From: Mesorhizobium sp. CA14
Lineage (GTDB): Bacteria; Pseudomonadota; Alphaproteobacteria; Rhizobiales; Rhizobiaceae
Direction of reading: 5' to 3'
NCBI RefSeq assembly: GCF_020165195.1
Contig: NZ_JAIUHR010000008.1
Location: 124,001-188,000 of the forward strand
Length of the DNA stretch: 64,000 nt
Of the stretch, positions 9,049 through 18,059 are shown piece after piece. The position numbers were made by a program, and so were the translations under genes. The notes below the pieces were generated by a model, which worked only from the letters and a program-made list of their open reading frames with translations, had not been told where the DNA came from and made no database searches. Numbering within the stretch: position 1 is the stretch's first letter; each line of letters starts with the position of its first letter.

Positions 9049-10122
9049 TCAGTTGCCGGCCATCAGCGCGGACCACTTCTCCTGCGCCACGGCGAAGTTC
9101 GGCACCCAGAACTTGAAGTTCTGCTTATAGCCCTGCTTCTGGCGCTCCGGCGTGTTGGTCAGGAAGGCGGCGACGGAAGCGTCGACCTTGGGCTGCGCCT
9201 CGCTGTTGATCGGCGTGTAGGAGGTCTTCTCGGTCAGGATCTCCTGCGCGTTCTTGCCGAGATAGGCGTTGAGCAGCGCGTAAGCGGCATCCGTGTCCTT
9301 GACGCCGACCGGGATCGTCATCTGGTCCATCACCACCAGCCAATCCTGCCATGCCGGCGCGTATTTCGCGCCGTTCTTGACCGCGGTCATGGCGCGGCCG
9401 GTCCACATCATCAGCATGTCGGCCTCGCCGGATTCGGCGAGCTGCTGCGATTCAGCGCCCGTCTTCCAGAAGATGGTGTCGGGGCCGAGCTTGCGGACCA
9501 CATCGATGGCCTTGTCGATATCGGCCACCGTCATCGACCTCGGGTCGCCGCCCGCATATTTGAAGGCTTGTTCGAGCAGGCCGCCGGTCGGGCTGCCGGA
9601 GCCGTCGATCCCGCGCACGCCCGGGAACTTTTCGGTGTCGAAGAAGTCGGCCCAGCTCTTGGGCGGATTATCCTTGTACTTCTCCTTGTTGTACATCAGC
9701 ACGACGCCGTAATTCATCGCCGGCACCGAGCATTCGCCAACTTGGCCTTCCGGGATTTTCGACACGTCGAGCTTCGTCAGATCGAGCTTCTGGAACAGCT
9801 TGCCGCAATAGACGTAGGGCGGCAGGTCGTCGGTATCGACGACGTCCCAGGTGACATTGCCGGATTCGACCTGCGCCTGCAGCTTGGCGATCTCGGTCGG
9901 GCCGTCATTGAGCAGCTTGACGCCGGACTTGTCGACGAACTCCTTCAGCGCCGCCGTCTGACCGTCCTGGTAGATGCCGCCATAGGAGACGAAGGTCAGG
10001 GTTTTGCCTTCGAGCGAGCCTTCCTTCACCCCGCCCGCCACGGGCTTGTCCTGCGCGAAGGCCGCGCCGGTCAGAACGCCAAGCGCCAGGACGGCGCCGA
10101 TGCCATATCTCGGTTTCAGCAT
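9049..10122 (-). CDS. Periplasmic substrate-binding protein, PotD-like (spermidine/putrescine family)
   Basis: Captures the amine in the periplasm and delivers it to the permeases. The ATG at 10122 is chosen because a GGGAGAG ribosome-binding site lies 8 nt upstream and it opens a Sec signal peptide MLKPRYGIGAVLALGVLTGAAFA before QDKP; an ATG at 10143 has no such site. The mature part starts with the family pattern LTFVSYGGIYQDGQTAALKEFV. Two cysteines (YCGK and GECS) could form a disulfide. The gene is 38 nt downstream of the XRE-cupin regulator and heads the transport genes. Related family members bind putrescine, spermidine, thiamine or opine-like compounds, so the exact ligand is open. 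Confidence 0.93.
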   Translation of the reverse strand: MLKPRYGIGAVLALGVLTGAAFAQDKPVAGGVKEGSLEGKTLTFVSYGGIYQDGQTAALKEFVDKSGVKLLNDGPTEIAKLQAQVESGNVTWDVVDTDDLPPYVYCGKLFQKLDLTKLDVSKIPEGQVGECSVPAMNYGVVLMYNKEKYKDNPPKSWADFFDTEKFPGVRGIDGSGSPTGGLLEQAFKYAGGDPRSMTVADIDKAIDVVRKLGPDTIFWKTGAESQQLAESGEADMLMMWTGRAMTAVKNGAKYAPAWQDWLVVMDQMTIPVGVKDTDAAYALLNAYLGKNAQEILTEKTSYTPINSEAQPKVDASVAAFLTNTPERQKQGYKQNFKFWVPNFAVAQEKWSALMAGN

Positions 10123-10160
10123 AACGATGACTCTCCCATTCATGCCCGCGTTTTGGTCGG

Positions 10161-10829
10161 TTACCTGGCGGCGGGCGGTTTCCAGGTCGTGTATTGATCG
10201 AGCTCGGCGCGCGCCGAGGTCGGCGGCGCGATGATCCACATCACTTCGGCCCGGCCGCTGCCGATGTTCTCCGTGCGATGCGGGGTGGACGTTGTGTATT
10301 CGACGCTGTCGCCCTCTTCGAGGACATGGCGCGCCTCGCCGAGCGACACCTCGACAATGCCGCGCAGCACGATCAGCATCTCATGCGCATCGCCATGCGT
10401 GTATTGGTCGGAGCCGGTCGAGCCGCCGATCTCGAACTCGCCGACATAGACTTCCATGTCGCTGAGCGGCGGCCGAGACAAGAGCATCTTGCGGCAGCCG
10501 TCGCTGGGCGGCAGGCTTGGCCGCTCGCTGCGCCTGAGCACGCCGTGGTGATTTTGAGCCGCGCTTTCCGCGAACAGCAGCGCGACGCTGACCCCCAGCG
10601 CGGAAGCGATCTGATTGAGCGATGCCGTGCTGGCGCCGGTCAGGCCGCGTTCGAGCTGGCTGATGAAGCTGGCGCTGGTTCCGGTCGCCTCCGCGAGGTC
10701 GCGCAAGGACAGGCGGCGAGCAAGGCGAAGGCTCTTGAGGCGCATCCCCAGAGCCTGATGGGCAAGCGTTGCGGCCGCACCGGCCGCGTTTGCCGCCTGC
10801 GCCTGACCATTGCCAGATGCCTTGGGCAT
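10161..10829 (-). CDS. XRE-family transcriptional regulator with C-terminal cupin domain (PuuR-like)
   Basis: A 222-residue regulator: residues about 28-82 form a helix-turn-helix (MRLKSLRLARRLSLRDLAEATG, then SASFISQLERG), residues about 140-205 a cupin_2 sensor domain (YTHGDAHEMLIVLRGIVEVSLGE). Family members such as PuuR sense putrescine or related ligands and repress uptake and catabolic genes. It is the first gene of a seven-gene minus-strand unit running to 4415. A GGAGG site lies 5 nt before its ATG, and the 19-bp palindrome at 10853-10871 sits in its promoter, so autoregulation of the whole operon is likely. Confidence 0.93.
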   Translation of the reverse strand: MPKASGNGQAQAANAAGAAATLAHQALGMRLKSLRLARRLSLRDLAEATGTSASFISQLERGLTGASTASLNQIASALGVSVALLFAESAAQNHHGVLRRSERPSLPPSDGCRKMLLSRPPLSDMEVYVGEFEIGGSTGSDQYTHGDAHEMLIVLRGIVEVSLGEARHVLEEGDSVEYTTSTPHRTENIGSGRAEVMWIIAPPTSARAELDQYTTWKPPAAR

Positions 10830-10850
10830 TCATGTTCCTCCACTGAACAT

Positions 10851-10879
10851 CTTGTACAGTGCCACTGTACAGATGGCAA
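10851..10879 (-). promoter_or_regulatory. Operon promoter with palindromic operator for the XRE-cupin regulator
   Basis: A perfect 9-1-9 inverted repeat, TGTACAGTG-C-CACTGTACA, occupies 10853-10871, 24 nt before the regulator ATG. On the minus strand it sits between a possible -35 TTGCCA (10874-10879) and a possible -10 TACAAG (10851-10856) separated by 17 bp. Binding there would block RNA polymerase. The palindrome is directly visible; the promoter boxes and its assignment to this regulator are inference. Confidence 0.75.
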
Positions 10880-10948
10880 GAGGCAGGGTTGCGCGGTCGG
10901 GCCGCATCCTCGCGGCCGCCGCGCCGGGGCTTCAGTGGAAAGAGAGGG

Positions 10949-12730
10949 CTAGCCCTCGCCCGACAGATCGCGGCGCGCCTTGTCGAGCTCTTCGGCATAA
11001 CGGCGCATCAGATGGCTTTCGGTGAGCAGGCCAAGCACGATGCGCTCGTCGAAGTCCTCGACCACCGCCAGCTCTTCGGCCCCGGTGCGCTGGAAGGTCT
11101 CGGCCGCGGTCTGGACGTTCATCGAAGGCACCAACACCGCATCCTTGAAGTGGGCCAGCGCGCTCACCGGCATATCGCCGTCGGAGCGATCGCTGTGCAG
11201 TTCCGGCACCAGCAGCATGCCGACATATTGGTCTGCCTGCTCGACGGCGATGACGCGCTGCCCCGAGCCGAGCGGCACCTCCTTGCGGAATTCGGCAAGC
11301 GTGGTCGAGGCAGGGATGGTGCGGACATCCTTGCGCATCATCGAGCCGACGGTGAGGCTGCGCATCCAACCGACGTCGTGCGCGCTGCGGATCGTCTCGC
11401 CGCGCAGGTGGAAACGCCAGGTCGAGAAGGAGTAGCCGAAGGTCTCGCGCACCAGGATCGCCGACATGATCGAGGCCGCCAGCACGACGCCGGTGAGCGT
11501 CAGGTCGCGAGTCGATTCCAGCGCCAGGAACGTCATGGTCAGTGGACCGCCGACGACGCCGACCGCAAGCGAGGTCATGCCGACGACGGCGGCGACCGCG
11601 GGGTCGATACCGGCCGACGGCGCGGTCAGCGCCATGACGCCGGCAAAGACCTTGCCGAGCAAAGCGCCCAGGAACAGCGAGGCGAAGAACAGGCCGCCGC
11701 GGAAGCCGGAGCCAAGCGAGATGGCCGAGGCCGCCAGCTTCATCACGAAGACGCTCGCCACCACCGGCAGCGCGTAGTTCATGGCGAACTCGCGGTGCAG
11801 CGCGCCATGGCCGCTGGAGAGCACCTGCGGCGTGACCAGCCCGAGCAGGCCGACGAAGATGCCGCCGATGAAAGGCCTGATCGACGCGTCGACCGACAAC
11901 CGCACGAAGAGGCGCTCGACGATGCTCACCAGATGCATGATGGCGATCGAGGCTGCCCCGCCAAGCAGTCCCAGAAGCAGGAACGGCACATATTCGCCGG
12001 CGGTCAAATTCGGCAAACCCGACAGTTCCAGCGGGAACGGCACGCCGCCGAAGACTTCCGCCGTCAGCGAGGCCGAGATTGCCGCCGTCATCACTGGCGC
12101 CACATTGGCGACGGAGTAGATGCCGATCACCAGCTCGAAACCGTAGAAGGCGCCCGTGAGCGGCGCGTCAAAGGCGGCGGCGATCGCACCGGCCGCGCCG
12201 CAGCCGACCAGGATGCGCACGTCATTGCGGCGCAGGTGGAAGGCGCGGGCAAGTCGGGAAGCAATGCCGGAGCCGATCTGCGTGTAGCCGGCTTCCAATC
12301 CGACCGAGGCGCCGAAGCCGCTGGAGATCATCGTCTGCGCCACGATGATGAACGTGTCGGTGAGCGACATGCGGCCGCCATAGAGCGCGTTGGCCTCGAT
12401 CGGGTCGACCGGCGTGCGGAACTTGCGCTTTCTAAGCCAGATGACGGAAAGCCCGAGCAGCAGGCCGCCGATCGCCGGGAACATCGCCTGCACCGGGTCG
12501 GCAAGCGAGAACATCGCCGAAAGCCGGCCGCCCGGCTGCACGTCGAACAGCAGCCAATGCATGCCCTGCACCAGCGCGCTCATGCCGGTGACCACCGCGC
12601 CTGCGATGACGCCGACCACGCCGGCCATCAGCACGATCACGATGCCGCGTGCCTCGAGCACGGGAATCGAACTGATCAGCACCGCGCGAAGCCGACGGGC
12701 GTAGACTTGTGGGTCGTTTCTGGCAGGCAA
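10949..12730 (-). CDS. CLC-family chloride channel/antiporter with C-terminal CBS domains, atypical filter motifs
   Basis: An integral membrane protein of 593 residues with about ten hydrophobic helices (residues 25-430) and a soluble C-terminus (about 440-590) containing a CBS pair (MMRKDVRTIPASTTLAEF and FKDAVLVPSMNVQTAAETF). The CLC fold is recognisable from ASVGLEAGYTQIGSGIASRLAR and GSGFRGGLFFASLFLGALLG. The three anion-filter motifs are unusual: GSGIP is not seen, G(K/R)EGP is GLEAG (Glu146 kept), and GGxFxP reads GGLFFA. No ATG is near the N-terminus; the start given is a TTG and is tentative. It is upstream of, and on the same strand as, the XRE operon but separated by that operon's promoter. 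Confidence 0.85.
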   Translation of the reverse strand: MPARNDPQVYARRLRAVLISSIPVLEARGIVIVLMAGVVGVIAGAVVTGMSALVQGMHWLLFDVQPGGRLSAMFSLADPVQAMFPAIGGLLLGLSVIWLRKRKFRTPVDPIEANALYGGRMSLTDTFIIVAQTMISSGFGASVGLEAGYTQIGSGIASRLARAFHLRRNDVRILVGCGAAGAIAAAFDAPLTGAFYGFELVIGIYSVANVAPVMTAAISASLTAEVFGGVPFPLELSGLPNLTAGEYVPFLLLGLLGGAASIAIMHLVSIVERLFVRLSVDASIRPFIGGIFVGLLGLVTPQVLSSGHGALHREFAMNYALPVVASVFVMKLAASAISLGSGFRGGLFFASLFLGALLGKVFAGVMALTAPSAGIDPAVAAVVGMTSLAVGVVGGPLTMTFLALESTRDLTLTGVVLAASIMSAILVRETFGYSFSTWRFHLRGETIRSAHDVGWMRSLTVGSMMRKDVRTIPASTTLAEFRKEVPLGSGQRVIAVEQADQYVGMLLVPELHSDRSDGDMPVSALAHFKDAVLVPSMNVQTAAETFQRTGAEELAVVEDFDERIVLGLLTESHLMRRYAEELDKARRDLSGEG

Positions 12731-12960
12731 CGGAACGGCTCGCCGGTATGCGAAAGAAAACAGCTGCCGAGCCTGATACGCGCGGCGGCTTTACGTGGCA
12801 ATCGCAATGCCGACCGCATGTGGCGCCATTTTGGCGTTGCGCCAATTAGCGTTACGAAAGGCTAGTCGCCGCAACCAAGGAGATAGACTTAGTCAGGGAC
12901 TGGAATGTTCAGCGAGCAGCGCCAGGCTTCGGGAAGCTGCGGTCATGACGGCAACCTCCT

Positions 12961-13689
12961 TCATTCGGCCAGGCGAAAGCCATCCCGCCAGCCGAGCTCG
13001 CTGACGGCCTTGTCGGTCATGATGTGACCGTTCGGCTCCGCGACATTGAAGGCGCCCTTTACGCCCCGCTCGACGGCAAGCAGTGCCGCATAAGCGGCAG
13101 CGTCGACATGGACGGCCGGCTCCGCGGCGCTTTCCGCGCCGGTGCCTGGCCCGTAGAGGTGGCCGTAGCGCAGCACGATGCCGGTGATCGGCGAGGCGCC
13201 GAGCACATGCTTCTCCAGCGCAATGACGCCGCCGACGCTGACGGCTCGTGTGCCCTCGGCGCCGCTGTCCAGCGGATCGGTCTCCGCATGCGGCTCTGCG
13301 CCCGGCGCATAGACCCAGGCGATGCTCTGCGCGATCAGCCGCTTCGCATTAGCCGCCTTCGCCGCCTCGACGAGGTTACGCGTTCCCTCGTCGCGAATGC
13401 GAGCGTTGCGTATGGTTGCTTCAGCCATTTTGGAGGGATCTAGCCCGGGCGGCAGGTCTGTGAGCTGATGGATGACGATCTCCGGTTTCGCTGCCACGAC
13501 CGCGGCGCACAGTGCGTTGGCATCGAACACGTCGACCACTGCCGGATCGGCGCCAAGCCTGCGCAGGTCTTCCGTTTTTGCCATCTGGCGCGTCGTCGCC
13601 GTCACCTGATGACCGGCCGCCACCAGCTGTGGCACCAGCCGGCGACCGATCGCGCCCGCAGCGCCCGCGAGAAAAATGCGATGGCCCAT
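12961..13689 (-). CDS. NAD(P)-dependent epimerase/dehydratase-like oxidoreductase
   Basis: A 242-residue atypical short-chain dehydrogenase. The Rossmann motif is HRIFLAGAAGAIGRRLVPQL (residues 3-22), and the cofactor-binding fold continues with TATTRQMAKTEDLRRLGADPAVVD. A YxxxK catalytic motif is not evident, so it may be an NmrA/extended-SDR type sensor or reductase. It is divergent from a MarR regulator at 13752 with 62 bp between the starts, and the regulator probably controls it. Substrate unknown. Confidence 0.87.
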   Translation of the reverse strand: MGHRIFLAGAAGAIGRRLVPQLVAAGHQVTATTRQMAKTEDLRRLGADPAVVDVFDANALCAAVVAAKPEIVIHQLTDLPPGLDPSKMAEATIRNARIRDEGTRNLVEAAKAANAKRLIAQSIAWVYAPGAEPHAETDPLDSGAEGTRAVSVGGVIALEKHVLGASPITGIVLRYGHLYGPGTGAESAAEPAVHVDAAAYAALLAVERGVKGAFNVAEPNGHIMTDKAVSELGWRDGFRLAE

Positions 13690-13713
13690 CGTCTTTCGCT
13701 CCTTGCTGCGATA

Positions 13714-13750
13714 ATATCAGAGTACGAACAACATATAAGAGCTCTGATAT
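13714..13750. promoter_or_regulatory. Inverted repeat in the divergent SDR/MarR promoter region
   Basis: ATATCAGAG (13714-13722) and CTCTGATAT (13742-13750) are exact inverted 9-mers with 19 bp between, and a smaller palindrome AGAGCTCT overlaps the right arm. The right arm ends two bases before the MarR ATG. This geometry suits binding of a MarR dimer that represses both divergent genes. The repeats are visible; the binding is inference. Confidence 0.6.
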
Positions 13751-13751
13751 C

Positions 13752-14225
13752 ATGGGCAAGGGGAATCCATCCATTCCGTCCGCCGGTGAAGGCAAGCGCG
13801 GCGAGCAAGGCTATCTGGGCTATCTGCTGCGCCAGGCGGCCGGCGCCTATCGCCTGAAGGTGGAGCGGGCGCTGGATGAATTCGGCGTGACGCAGGCGCA
13901 GTTCGCGGCCCTCACCATGATCTCGGCCTATCCCGGCCTATCCAATGCCGACCTGGCCCGGCTCGCGGTGCTGACGCCGCAGACGGCGAGCGTGATTGTC
14001 GGCAATCTGGAAAGGGCCGGCTCGCTTATCCGCCGGCCGCATGCCGTCCATGGCCGCATCCAGCATCTCGACCTCTCGGACAGCGGCCGTGCCTTGTTGA
14101 AAAAATGCCGGGAACGCGTCTACAAGCTCGAAGGCGAGTTGACCGCCGGCTTCTCCGCCGAGGAGGAACGCGCCGTACGGCGCTGGCTGGTCGCCGTCGC
14201 GACCGCGGACGCGGCACAGCCGTAA
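13752..14225 (+). CDS. MarR-family transcriptional regulator
   Basis: A 157-residue winged-helix regulator. The DNA-binding core is FGVTQAQFAALTMISAYPGLSNADLARLAVLTPQTASVIVGNLERAG followed by the wing RRPHAVHGRIQHLDLSDSG (quoted in two parts of the family pattern). The ATG at 13752 is used because it lies just past the operator-like repeat and opens MGKGNPSIPS; the longer open frame upstream lies antisense to the SDR gene. Likely controls the divergent oxidoreductase. Ligand unknown. Confidence 0.93.
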   Translation: MGKGNPSIPSAGEGKRGEQGYLGYLLRQAAGAYRLKVERALDEFGVTQAQFAALTMISAYPGLSNADLARLAVLTPQTASVIVGNLERAGSLIRRPHAVHGRIQHLDLSDSGRALLKKCRERVYKLEGELTAGFSAEEERAVRRWLVAVATADAAQP

Positions 14226-14238
14226 ATAGCTCAGACGA

Positions 14239-14538
14239 TCAGGTCGGCGCGCCGCCGTCCGTCTCGAAGAGCGAGAGCTTGCGGTCGCCGATGCCAAGTT
14301 CCGCCCAGCTCGCGCGCCATTCCGCGATATGCGCCGACTTGAAATGCGCTTCGAGCGCGCCGCGGTCGCTCCAGGCCTCCGAGACGTGGATGAGGCCGGC
14401 ATCCAGCACATCCTGCGCGTAGGAATAGCCGAGGCAGCCCGGCTCGGCGCGGCTTGCCAGGATCATGCGTTGCATCACAGGCTTTGCCTGTTCCAGCTTG
14501 CCGGGCGGCAACCGAACGGTGCCGATGATCAGGAGCAT
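14239..14538 (-). CDS. Antibiotic biosynthesis monooxygenase (ABM)-domain protein
   Basis: A 99-residue ferredoxin-like-fold protein of the Abm/YgiN type. It opens [20 protein letters not shown], then has [15 protein letters not shown] and [19 protein letters not shown], the usual family pattern. A GAAAGGAAAG site precedes the ATG at 14538. Family members act as small quinol or polyketide oxygenases, or as heme-degrading enzymes; here nothing decides between them. Convergent with the MarR gene, it is the last accessory gene before flhA. Confidence 0.88.
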   Translation of the reverse strand: MLLIIGTVRLPPGKLEQAKPVMQRMILASRAEPGCLGYSYAQDVLDAGLIHVSEAWSDRGALEAHFKSAHIAEWRASWAELGIGDRKLSLFETDGGAPT

Positions 14539-14660
14539 GTGACTTTCCTTTCGCCAAGCGGGGACGAGGTGCCGTAGCCATTCTCCCACTTTCGCGCAAG
14601 CTTGGAGGGCTACGGTCGAGGGCCTGCCCTCTACGTGGCGGTTCTGGATTTGGGGACGAT

Positions 14661-16748
14661 ATGGCAATCAGCGAAACACTTGTGCCTGGCGCGGTAGCCA
14701 AGAACGGGCGCGACGTTTTCTTCGCGCTCGGCATCGTCATCATCTTGGCGGTGCTGTTCCTGCCGATCCCCGCCTTCCTCATCGATATCGGCCTCGCTTT
14801 CTCGATCGCGCTTTCGGTGCTGATCTTGATGGTGGCGCTGTGGATCCAGCGTCCGCTCGACTTCTCGTCCTTCCCGACCGTGCTGCTGATCGCAACGATG
14901 CTCAGGCTCTCGCTCAACATCGCCACCACGCGCATGATCCTGTCGCACGGCAATGAGGGCACGCATGCGGCCGGCTACGTCATCTCCGGCTTCTCCAAGC
15001 TGGTGATGTCGAGCGACTTCGTTATCGGCCTCATCGTTTTCATGATCCTGATCGTGGTGAACTTCATCGTCATCACCAAGGGCGCGACCCGTATCGCCGA
15101 AGTCGGCGCGCGCTTCACCCTGGACGCCATCCCCGGCAAGCAGATGTCGATCGACGCCGACCTTTCCGCCGGCATGATCGACGACAAGACGGCGCAGTTG
15201 CGCCGCCGCGAGTTGGAAGAGGAATCCTCCTTCTTCGGCTCGATGGACGGCGCCTCGAAATTCGTCCGCGGCGACGCCATCGCCGGCCTGATCATCACCG
15301 CCATCAACATCGTCGGCGGCATCGCCATCGGCTATCTGCGCCACGGCATGGGCCTCGGCCAGGCGGCCGACGTCTTCATCAAGCTGTCGGTCGGCGATGG
15401 CCTCGTCACCCAGATCCCCGCCCTCATCGTTTCGCTCGCCGCCGGCATGCTGGTCTCCAAGGGCGGCACGCGCGGCTCGACCAACCAGGCGGTGTTCGGC
15501 CAGCTCGGCGCGCATCCGCGCGCCCTCTACGTCGCCGCCTCGCTGCTCGTCATCCTCGGCCTGATGCCGGGCCTGCCGCTGTTCCCCTTCTTCGCGCTCG
15601 CCGGCGGCATGGCCGGCCTCGGCTACATCATCCCGCTGCGCCAGAGCCGCGAACGCGCCGCTGCGGAAGCCCTGAAGACGCAGGAAAAGGCGAACAAGGT
15701 CGAGGAGGAGAAGAACTCGGTCAAAGCCTCGCTGGTCACCGCCGAGATCGAGCTTCTGATCGGCAAGCAGCTTTCGACAAGGCTGATGGTGGCGCATCAG
15801 GAACTGGTGTTCCGCATGTCGAAGATGCGCAAGAAATTCGCCCAGCAATACGGCTTCGTGGTGCCGGAGGTGCGCGTCGCCGACGACTTCGCCATCCCGC
15901 CTAAAAGCTACCAGATCAAGGTGCACGGCACGGTAGTCGCCGAATACCAGATGCGCGTCGGCGAGATCATGGTGCTGCTCGGCACGCGCGGCGTGCCGGA
16001 AATCCCCGGTGAGGAGATCCGCGAGCCGGCCTTCGGCATGCGCGCCTATTCGGTGCTCGAAACCTTCGCCGAGGACCTGAAGCGCGAGAACTTCACCTTC
16101 GCCGACAACATGTCGGTGCTGCTGACGCATCTCTCCGAGGTCATCCGCAACAACCTGCCGCAGCTCCTGTCCTACAAGGACATGAAGGCGCTCCTGGAAC
16201 GGCTCGATCCGGAATACCGCAAGCTCGCCGACGAGATCTGCACCTCGCACATTTCCTATCCCGGCCTGCAGGCCGTGCTGAAGCTGCTGCTCGCCGAGCG
16301 CGTCTCGATCCGCAACCTGCATCTGATCATCGAGGCCATCGCCGAGATCGCGCCGCATGTGCGCCGCACCGAGCAGATCGTCGAGCATGTGCGCATCCGC
16401 ATGGCGCAGCAGATCTGCGGCGACCTCTCCGAAGGCGGCACGCTCAAGGTGCTGCGCCTCGGCAACCGCTGGGACCTCGCCTTCCACCAGAGCCTCAAGC
16501 GCGATGCCAAGGGCGAAGTGCGCGAGTTCGACATCGATCCGCGCCAGCTCGAGGAATTCGGCCAGGACGCCACCAAGGCGATCCGCAAGCATCTCGAGGC
16601 CGGCGAGCGCTTCGTGCTCGTCACCGCGCCCGACGCCCGTCCCTATGTGCGCATGATCATCGAGCGGCTGTTCACGACGCTTCCCGTTCTCAGCCATGTC
16701 GAGATCGCCAAGGGCGTCGAGATCAAGGTGCTCGGGACCATCTCGTGA
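14661..16748 (+). CDS. flhA: Flagellar export gate protein FlhA
   Basis: FlhA forms the nonameric inner-membrane channel and cytoplasmic docking ring of the flagellar type III export apparatus. The 695-residue length matches the family. The N-terminal half has about eight membrane helices with the conserved FHIPEP-region segments ([16 protein letters not shown], then [18 protein letters not shown]), and the C-terminal half holds the soluble domain with [13 protein letters not shown]. Its TGA overlaps the GTG start of fliR (GTGA). It normally follows fliQ directly in rhizobia, but here 12 kb of other genes intervene. Confidence 0.97.
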   Translation: MAISETLVPGAVAKNGRDVFFALGIVIILAVLFLPIPAFLIDIGLAFSIALSVLILMVALWIQRPLDFSSFPTVLLIATMLRLSLNIATTRMILSHGNEGTHAAGYVISGFSKLVMSSDFVIGLIVFMILIVVNFIVITKGATRIAEVGARFTLDAIPGKQMSIDADLSAGMIDDKTAQLRRRELEEESSFFGSMDGASKFVRGDAIAGLIITAINIVGGIAIGYLRHGMGLGQAADVFIKLSVGDGLVTQIPALIVSLAAGMLVSKGGTRGSTNQAVFGQLGAHPRALYVAASLLVILGLMPGLPLFPFFALAGGMAGLGYIIPLRQSRERAAAEALKTQEKANKVEEEKNSVKASLVTAEIELLIGKQLSTRLMVAHQELVFRMSKMRKKFAQQYGFVVPEVRVADDFAIPPKSYQIKVHGTVVAEYQMRVGEIMVLLGTRGVPEIPGEEIREPAFGMRAYSVLETFAEDLKRENFTFADNMSVLLTHLSEVIRNNLPQLLSYKDMKALLERLDPEYRKLADEICTSHISYPGLQAVLKLLLAERVSIRNLHLIIEAIAEIAPHVRRTEQIVEHVRIRMAQQICGDLSEGGTLKVLRLGNRWDLAFHQSLKRDAKGEVREFDIDPRQLEEFGQDATKAIRKHLEAGERFVLVTAPDARPYVRMIIERLFTTLPVLSHVEIAKGVEIKVLGTIS

Positions 16749-17497
16749 ACGCGCTCTCGCAAGGCGTCGTCATCGCCGCCTTCCTCGCCTTCTGCCGTAT
16801 CGGCGCCTGCTTCATGCTGATGCCGGGCCTGTCCAGCGCCCGCGTGCCGATCCAGATCCGACTCTTCGTCTCGGTGGCGGCGACCGGCGGCCTGCTCGCT
16901 TTCCTGTGGGACCGCATCTATCCGTTTGTCGATCCGCGCCCGCAGATCCTGGCGCCGATGATCGTCTCCGAGCTCCTGGTCGGCGGCCTGATCGGCGCCA
17001 TGACCAGGCTCTATATGGAGGCGCTGCGCTTCATGGGCTCGGCCATCGCCATGATGATCGGCTATGGCGGCTCTGGCGGGCCTGCGATCGAGGAACCGGA
17101 ACCGCAAGCGGCCCTTGCCGCCATCATCTCGTTCTCGGCGCTGCTTCTGCTCTTCGTCTTCGACTTCGACCACGAGATCGTCAAGGCGCTCGTCGCCTCC
17201 TATCAGGTCGCTCCGGTCAACGTGTTCTTCAATCCGCAGGCCGCCCTGGTCGACGTCACCGACACGGTATCGGATGCCTTCTTCCTGGTCATCCGCCTCG
17301 GTAGCCCGTTCGTCGCCTATGCCATCCTGGTCAATCTGACGATCGGCTTCGTCAACAAGCTGACGCCGCAGATTCCGGTCTATTTCATCTCGCTGCCCTT
17401 TGTCATCGCCGGCGGCATGATCATCTTCTATTTCGCCGTCGGCACGCTGCTGTCGCTGTTCGTCGACGGCTTCGTCGACCTCACGCTGGCAAGATAG
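16745..17497 (+). CDS. fliR: Flagellar export apparatus protein FliR
   Basis: FliR is a polytopic inner-membrane component of the flagellar export gate. The 250-residue product has about six hydrophobic segments, with family patterns [24 protein letters not shown] near the N-terminus and [23 protein letters not shown] near the C-terminus. It begins at a GTG that overlaps the flhA stop by 4 nt. A coiled-coil flagellar protein follows after 2 nt. Confidence 0.96.
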   Translation: MNALSQGVVIAAFLAFCRIGACFMLMPGLSSARVPIQIRLFVSVAATGGLLAFLWDRIYPFVDPRPQILAPMIVSELLVGGLIGAMTRLYMEALRFMGSAIAMMIGYGGSGGPAIEEPEPQAALAAIISFSALLLLFVFDFDHEIVKALVASYQVAPVNVFFNPQAALVDVTDTVSDAFFLVIRLGSPFVAYAILVNLTIGFVNKLTPQIPVYFISLPFVIAGGMIIFYFAVGTLLSLFVDGFVDLTLAR

Positions 17498-17499
17498 CC

Positions 17500-17883
17500 A
17501 TGACCGCGCGCAAAGACCGCCTGAAGAAACTGGTCAAGGTGCAGGAGCAGTTGAAGGCGCTGCACGAGACCCGCCATGCCGGCTTCCTCGCCGCCGCCGT
17601 CAAGGCCGAAGCGGAGGCCAGGGAGCTGATCGAGCGCTTCGACACCGACAGCTCGCTGGGTTCCCTCTTTCCGGAAATCTATCATCGCCGCATTACCGAC
17701 GCGCTCGGCCGTCAGGAACGGAACCTCGAGAATGCCCGCCAGGAAGTATCGCTGATCGCCACCGCGACGGCGCGCACCAACATGGTCGAACGCGCCTACA
17801 AGGACGAGCGCCGCCGCGACGAGCGCGAACGCTCCGACCGCGAGCGCCTCGATTTGATCATGCAGAAGCAGCGGGACCGGTAG
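17500..17883 (+). CDS. FliJ-like coiled-coil flagellar protein (hypothetical)
   Basis: A 127-residue, highly charged, almost entirely helical protein (KDRLKKLVKVQEQLKALHETR at the start, KDERRRDERERSDRERLDL at the end). It begins 2 nt after fliR and is in the export-apparatus operon. Size, charge and position resemble FliJ, the export-ATPase-associated general chaperone, but sequence identity with FliJ cannot be shown by eye. It is the last gene before the Rieske flavoprotein interrupts the flagellar cluster. Confidence 0.75.
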   Translation: MTARKDRLKKLVKVQEQLKALHETRHAGFLAAAVKAEAEARELIERFDTDSSLGSLFPEIYHRRITDALGRQERNLENARQEVSLIATATARTNMVERAYKDERRRDERERSDRERLDLIMQKQRDR

Positions 17884-18059
17884 CGTCCAGAATTCCCGCT
17901 TCCCATTCGATGCCGATGTCTGCGATCATTATGCGCGGCTATTCGACAAGGATTGCGCCGGTCATCAATCTCAGGAACCTTTGGGCTGGCGCGGCGTCAA
18001 TTCCGGGTCCGACATCGCACTGATGGATCGTCGGCAAATGCCCCGAAGGGAGAGCCACC

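Noticed and set aside
14631..16697. 688-codon open frame on the minus strand
   Set aside because: It is the exact antisense of flhA, which has clear family motifs; high GC makes long antisense frames common.
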